Source: Myxococcota bacterium
GTDB lineage: Bacteria; Myxococcota; Polyangia; GCA-2747355; JAKLHH01
Direction: 5' to 3'
Assembly: GCA_022710245.1 (NCBI GenBank)
Contig: JAKLHH010000341.1
Span: 1 to 7,557, forward strand
DNA: 7,557 nt
A model generated the notes under the pieces. That model was not told the DNA's origin. It saw nothing but the letters and a program-made list of their open reading frames with translations, and searched no databases. A program made the position numbers and the translations under genes. This document shows positions 4,301 through 7,557 of this stretch, piece by piece (positions within the stretch are counted from its first letter, which is position 1; the number at the start of each line of letters is the position of its first letter).

Positions 4301-5674
4301 CTAGCCCGAGACGAGCTTCTTCCAGAAGGAGAGCTTGGGGCAGACCGGGTTCTTCCGCGCCACCTTGCGGATGTCCTCGTCGGAGTGGAAGGCGAGGGCC
4401 TCGATCACGTCGGGCGGCGCGCTCTGGTTCCGCGCCAGCGCGCGCAGCACCTCCAGGCTCGGATCCCTGGTGAGCGTGGCGAGGAGCTCTGCCGGCGCGG
4501 TCTTGCTGGAGGCGATCGCCGCGCGCACCTCGTAGTCGTCGCTGGCGGCGAGCGTGCCCAGCACGGCCGGCGTCACGTTCGGCGCCCTGGCCGCAGCCTT
4601 CTGCAGGTCGCGGCTGTGGCTCGTGGCCATCGCCTGCAGCGCGGCCTCGGGCAGCGTGCCGCTCTTCAGGAGCGCCTTGTTGTCCCCCAGCGCGCTGAGC
4701 ACCCGGTCGAGGTCGCCCCCCTCGAAGAGCCTCTGCAGCACGGCCGGGGGGAGGTGAGCGCGCTTCGCCAGGCTCTCGCGGACCCAGGCCTCCGAGTCGG
4801 AGGCGAGGTGGAGCAGCGCCGCCTCGGGCGCGCTCGGGTGCTCGGCGACGGCGGCCCGCGCCCGCCACTCCTCGTGGTGGGCGAGCTTCTCCAGGAGCCA
4901 CGGCGGCGTGCTCGGGTTCGCCGCGACGTAGACCGGCGTGAAGAGCCCGTCGGACTCGGCGAGGAGCTCGAGCACCTCGACCGGGGTCGACGCCTTCTTG
5001 GCGAGCGCGTCGCGCTCCTCGAAGTCCTTGTCCTCCAGCTGCCAGCGCAGGACGGTCCGCTCGTCGGGGTCGATCAGCAGGTAGAAGGGCTGCGGCTGCA
5101 GGGCAGCGCCCGGGCGGCGCAGCGTGCTGGTGGCGCCGCAGTAGGTGCAGCGCACGGTGGCAGCGTCGGCCTCGGGCGTCAGCGCGCCAGCGCAGAGGGG
5201 ACAGGTGACCGCCACCGCCTCACCTCGCCGCTGGGTGACGGCCGCCGGCGTCTCGCCCACGATGGCGCGCAGCCAGGGAGCCAGCGCGCGCCAGCCCTCC
5301 TCGGGCGCCCGCACCGAGACGCGCTCCCCGCAGCCAGGGCAAGCGCACCCGGAGGCGTCGAGGGCGGCGAGCGCCTGCTCCGGCGAGATCCTGGCGCCGC
5401 AGCCGCCGCAGCTCGCGCCGGTGCGCTGGCAGCCGAGGATGACAGCATCTCCGAAGTCCTCGCCGCCGAGCGGCGCGTCGTCCTCGGCGACCTGCGCCAG
5501 GCCGATCCAGCCGTCGAGGTAGTCGGACTGCTCCCACCAGGCGGTCTCGCCCTTGACGTCGACGACGGCCTCGCACTCGGGACAGGTGGTGCGACCGTGC
5601 AGCCCGTTCAAGGGGAGGTAGTTGCTGCACACCGGACAGTGGATCCGGGCCTTCACCGCGATGAAGCTGAGCAT
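4301..5674 (-). CDS. Triple zinc-ribbon protein with LRV/HEAT-like repeats
   Basis: 457-aa protein of unknown function, predicted cytoplasmic. The N-terminal half has three paired CxxC knuckles that read as three zinc ribbons: Cys13/16 with Cys31/34, Cys89/92 with Cys112/115, and Cys158/161 with Cys176/179. Cys82 and Cys110 are extra. From about residue 223 to 443 there are about eight or nine helical repeats of roughly 24 residues with the pattern VAxNPSxPxxLLxxLAxDxxxxVR, seen clearly at 248-271, 274-298, 360-383, 386-408 and 411-434. This resembles the leucine-rich repeat variant (LRV) family, whose Azotobacter vinelandii member also pairs a Cys-rich N-terminal domain (there a 4Fe-4S cluster) with such repeats. 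The tail NPVCPKLSFWKKLVSG is basic. No signal peptide. The ATG at 5674 lies 6 nt after an extended -10 and has no Shine-Dalgarno. A role as a protein- or nucleic-acid-binding scaffold is inference. Confidence 0.87.
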   Translation of the reverse strand: MLSFIAVKARIHCPVCSNYLPLNGLHGRTTCPECEAVVDVKGETAWWEQSDYLDGWIGLAQVAEDDAPLGGEDFGDAVILGCQRTGASCGGCGARISPEQALAALDASGCACPGCGERVSVRAPEEGWRALAPWLRAIVGETPAAVTQRRGEAVAVTCPLCAGALTPEADAATVRCTYCGATSTLRRPGAALQPQPFYLLIDPDERTVLRWQLEDKDFEERDALAKKASTPVEVLELLAESDGLFTPVYVAANPSTPPWLLEKLAHHEEWRARAAVAEHPSAPEAALLHLASDSEAWVRESLAKRAHLPPAVLQRLFEGGDLDRVLSALGDNKALLKSGTLPEAALQAMATSHSRDLQKAAARAPNVTPAVLGTLAASDDYEVRAAIASSKTAPAELLATLTRDPSLEVLRALARNQSAPPDVIEALAFHSDEDIRKVARKNPVCPKLSFWKKLVSG

Positions 5675-5680
5675 GCGCCG

Positions 5681-5689
5681 ATGCTATCA
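5681..5689 (-). promoter_or_regulatory. Extended -10 promoter of the zinc-ribbon/LRV gene, leaderless architecture
   Basis: On the minus strand TGATAGCAT (5689-5681) fits TGnTAnnnT, with TAGCAT matching TATAAT at 4 of 6 positions. It is followed by 6 nt (CGGCGC) and the ATG, so the predicted first transcribed base is the start codon itself. No -35 is visible at 16-18 bp. The preceding TPR gene ends 62 bp upstream of the ATG, so read-through is also possible. Confidence 0.45.
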
Positions 5690-5736
5690 CCGAGGGCGCG
5701 GCTCGGCTCGGATCAAGAACCGCGCGACGAGCGCTG

Positions 5737-6531
5737 TCAGGGCTCGCCGATCAGCGCCTTGAAGCGGGGGTTGCTGCGGATGCGGTCGAAGTCGTTCGAG
5801 CGGAGGATGTAGCGCTTGTTGCTCGGGTTGTACTGGATCGCCCGGTCGAGCATCTCGAGCGCGCGGTCGTACTCGCCCGCCGCGGTGAAGTAGTAGGCGA
5901 CCTCGACGGAGAGCCAGCTCCGGCCCGTGTACTGCACCCTGGCGAACTCCTGCCGCGCGCGAGCGTGCTGGCCGGTCTCGTGCAGGATGGCGGCGAGGGC
6001 GATGCGCGCCGACTCGTAGGTCGGGCTCTGGGCCAGCGCCTTGGCGTACTCGTCGATCACCTCGCCCTGCAGCTTGCGGTCGGCGCGGCCGGTGAACGCG
6101 CGCACGGCGAGCCACTTGTTGTGCTTCGCCGCGGCCCGGTAGTAGAGCACGCTCGCCGACGGCGGACCGAAGCGGTAGTAGAGCGGGTACTTGAGCCGCT
6201 GGCTCTGGTCGAGCTGGAACTCCGCCTTGAGCAGCCAGCCCCGGATCATCTTGGCCCAGGCCGGGCGGTCGCGGAGCTGGTTCTGGAACTCGGTCTGAGC
6301 CTCGCGGAAGGCGTTGTACGACTCCTCCCAGCGGCCAGCGAGGTCGAAGGCGACGCCCCGGGCGTACCAGCTGTCGCGCGCGATGCCGACCTCGAGGCCC
6401 TCGCTGGGGCTGGAGGTGACGACGACGAGGTGGCCGCCGCCGGTGCGGAGCCCGCGGTCGGCGCTGGGCTGGGCCTCGGCGAGGCCACCCACGAGGGCGA
6501 GGGCGAGGACGGTGGAGAGGTGGAGGCGCAT
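5737..6531 (-). CDS. Exported TPR-repeat protein
   Basis: 264-aa protein with a Sec signal peptide: basic start MRLHLS, hydrophobic core TVLALALVGGLA and a likely cleavage site after AEA (20|21). The mature part has tetratricopeptide-like helix pairs at about 54-87 (SWYARGVAFDLAGRWEESYN onward), 172-204 (ESARIALAAILHETGQHARA onward) and 207-240 (VAYYFTAAGEYDRALEMLDR onward). A Tyr/Arg-rich linker (KYPLYYRFGPPSASVLYYRAA, in 114-135) lies between. The C-terminus DFDRIRSNPRFKALIG is the ending often seen on bacterial TPR domains. The expected location is the periplasm, with a scaffolding or protein-binding role; no partner is known. AGGAAGAG (6540-6533) just before the ATG is a good Shine-Dalgarno and decides the start. 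No convincing promoter was found; TGTTACAAG at 6607-6599 is a possible extended -10. It lies 62 bp before the zinc-ribbon/LRV gene on the same strand. Confidence 0.85.
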   Translation of the reverse strand: MRLHLSTVLALALVGGLAEAQPSADRGLRTGGGHLVVVTSSPSEGLEVGIARDSWYARGVAFDLAGRWEESYNAFREAQTEFQNQLRDRPAWAKMIRGWLLKAEFQLDQSQRLKYPLYYRFGPPSASVLYYRAAAKHNKWLAVRAFTGRADRKLQGEVIDEYAKALAQSPTYESARIALAAILHETGQHARARQEFARVQYTGRSWLSVEVAYYFTAAGEYDRALEMLDRAIQYNPSNKRYILRSNDFDRIRSNPRFKALIGEP

Positions 6532-6689
6532 GCTCTTCCTGGTACGGTGGCGGCCGCCCGATCTTGGTCCTGGTCACCGCGCACGCGGCCGCACCTCACT
6601 TGTAACACAGGCTCGCTCGCCGACCCAGCGCTCGCCGCGCCCGTCGCGCCCGTGGGCACCCGTCCGGAGGTCCAGTGGCCAGCGGTGAT

Positions 6690-6722
6690 CCAGTCCAGGG
6701 TCGACACCAGTCCAGGGTCGAC
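6690..6722. repeat. 16-bp direct repeat abutting the lipoprotein promoter
   Basis: CCAGTCCAGGGTCGAC occurs at 6690-6705 and 6707-6722, separated by one A (17-bp period). The second copy ends directly against the -35 TTGACA at 6723. Each copy ends in the palindrome GTCGAC. The placement is that of activator sites or of a recent tandem duplication. Confidence 0.85.
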
Positions 6723-6752
6723 TTGACAGGCCGCGGCGACGCCTGCTACGCA
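6723..6752 (+). promoter_or_regulatory. Promoter of the propeller lipoprotein gene
   Basis: A perfect TTGACA (6723-6728) is followed after 18 bp by TACGCA (6747-6752), which is preceded by the extended -10 TGC. The predicted start is near 6759, giving a leader of about 35 nt with AGGA (6783-6786) 7 nt before the ATG. Confidence 0.62.
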
Positions 6753-6793
6753 GGAGCAAGTCCCTTGCGATAACAATAAACTAGGAATCCCAC

Positions 6794-7557
6794 ATGGCTC
6801 GTGCCGTCCTCGTGCCGTTCACCTGGGCTGTGGTCGTGCTGGCGTTGACCGGATGCCCCCACCCGAAACCCGATCCGAGACCCAGCGCGGGCGCCGGCAA
6901 CGCGGCCGGCGTGGAGCTGGAGACCTTCAGCGAGACGCAGCCGTACACCAGCCTCGCGGTGACCAAGGAGCACCTCTACGCCGGCACCCCCGAGGGGCTC
7001 ATCCGCTTCGACCTGAAGACGCGACAGCATGTGCGCATCACCCGGCAGGAGGGGCTGCCCGGCAACCACATCCACGCGCTCGCCAGCCACCCGGGCTCCG
7101 GCCTCTGGGCCTCCACCGACGGCGGCCTCTCGCGCTACTTCCAGGGGGCGTGGCACAACATCCCGGTCCAGTCCGGCACCGAGGCGGTGACCAGCCTGGT
7201 GGCGACCGCGGACGGTGTCTGGGCGGGCGGTCCGCAAGGGCTGGCGCGGCTGCGGGGGACCAGCTGGACGCGCTTCCTGCCTGGCGCGCGCATCTCGACC
7301 ATGCTCGCCGATCTGAACGGCGAGGGGATCTGGGTCGGCACCGACGGCGAGGGGGCCTACCACTACCAGAACGGCGCCTTCGTCAACCACTCGCCGGCGC
7401 ACGCGCTGGCCATCCGCAAGGTGCGCAGCATGGCCTTCTCGGCCGAGGGGGCGCTCTGGGTGGTCGGCCGTGACGACAAGGACGTGCACCGGCTCGCCTT
7501 CCACGACGGCAAGCACTGGACGACCTACTCCATCCAGCCCGCCGGCGCGCTCTACTG
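6794..7557 (+). CDS. Lipoprotein with beta-propeller (Reg_prop-like) repeats, N-terminal 254 residues (cut by window edge)
   Basis: The start MARAVLVPFTWAVVVLALTGC is a type II signal peptide with lipobox LTGC, so Cys21 is the predicted lipidated residue. Pro22 follows, not Asp, so outer-membrane sorting is possible. A Pro/Gly/Ala linker (22-38) leads to a repeated domain. About five propeller blades are visible at 51-88, 89-125, 131-162, 165-198 and 209-246. Each has a strand pair around a LW/VW-x-GT-x-x-GL-type turn: LYAGTPEGLIRF (61-72), LWASTDGGLSRY (104-115), VWAGGPQGLARL (142-153), IWVGTDGEGAYHY (179-191) and LWVVGRD (221-227). The GLPGNHIHAL segment (87-96) is characteristic of two-component regulator propeller repeats (PF07494), normally found in sensor histidine kinases. 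The frame runs off the right edge, so whether a kinase or other domain follows is unknown. The gene is divergent from the TPR protein gene. Confidence 0.88.
   Translation, partial: MARAVLVPFTWAVVVLALTGCPHPKPDPRPSAGAGNAAGVELETFSETQPYTSLAVTKEHLYAGTPEGLIRFDLKTRQHVRITRQEGLPGNHIHALASHPGSGLWASTDGGLSRYFQGAWHNIPVQSGTEAVTSLVATADGVWAGGPQGLARLRGTSWTRFLPGARISTMLADLNGEGIWVGTDGEGAYHYQNGAFVNHSPAHALAIRKVRSMAFSAEGALWVVGRDDKDVHRLAFHDGKHWTTYSIQPAGALY

Noticed and set aside
5696..5725. Terminator between the TPR and zinc-ribbon/LRV genes (GCGCGG/CCGCGC)
   Set aside because: Only a 6-bp stem with an 18-nt loop and no T tract follows on either strand.
4262..5812. Long plus-strand open frame (516 codons) across the zinc-ribbon/LRV gene
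   Set aside because: It is antisense to a gene with three clean CxxC...CxxC modules and periodic helical repeats. The product is low-complexity with no recognisable motif.

Overview
The window is high-GC bacterial chromosome with long open frames on both strands, ordinary housekeeping genes, two exported accessory proteins and one tRNA gene. The mix points to a deltaproteobacterial or Myxococcota-like genome. It has a eukaryote-type (type I) citrate synthase of the kind known from Geobacteraceae and relatives, a DUF2505 gene, a YkgJ-type Cys-cluster gene, a TPR protein with a signal peptide, and a lipoprotein with two-component-regulator-type propeller repeats. The taxonomic placement is inference.

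Layout. (1) 1-878, minus: inosine-guanosine kinase (gsk), cut by the left edge. (2) 879-994: divergent promoter region. (3) 995-1902, plus: a two-gene unit, a YkgJ-like Cys-cluster protein followed 11 bp later by a DUF2505 protein. (4) 1903-2557: a 655-bp intergenic region between convergent genes. It holds a 17-bp tandem repeat array bracketed by copies of a 31-bp sequence, then a stretch with several inverted repeats. I see no credible gene there. (5) 2558-3865, minus: citrate synthase, with a recognisable promoter, two palindromes around it and a hairpin touching the Shine-Dalgarno. (6) 4098-4253, minus: a self-contained tRNA-Ala(GGC) unit with promoter, tRNA and intrinsic terminator. (7) 4301-5674, minus: a protein with three zinc ribbons followed by LRV/HEAT-like helical repeats. 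(8) 5737-6531, minus: an exported TPR protein. (9) 6532-6793: a divergent intergenic region with a 16-bp direct repeat abutting a good -35 box. (10) 6794-7557+, plus: a beta-propeller lipoprotein, cut by the right edge.

How the parts relate. gsk (purine salvage), citrate synthase (TCA entry) and tRNA-Ala are core functions. The YkgJ-like/DUF2505 pair looks like a small operon of unknown role. The TPR protein and lipoprotein are both predicted to leave the cytoplasm and share a divergent promoter region, but nothing shows that they work together. A recurring feature is that three genes (gsk, the YkgJ-like gene, the zinc-ribbon/LRV gene) have a -10-like hexamer only 6-9 nt before the ATG, with no well-placed Shine-Dalgarno in the last two. 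This suggests leaderless mRNAs. I found no mobile element, CRISPR array, integrase or clear defence system. The least explained items are the 17-bp array, the zinc-ribbon/LRV fusion and the palindromes at the citrate synthase promoter.
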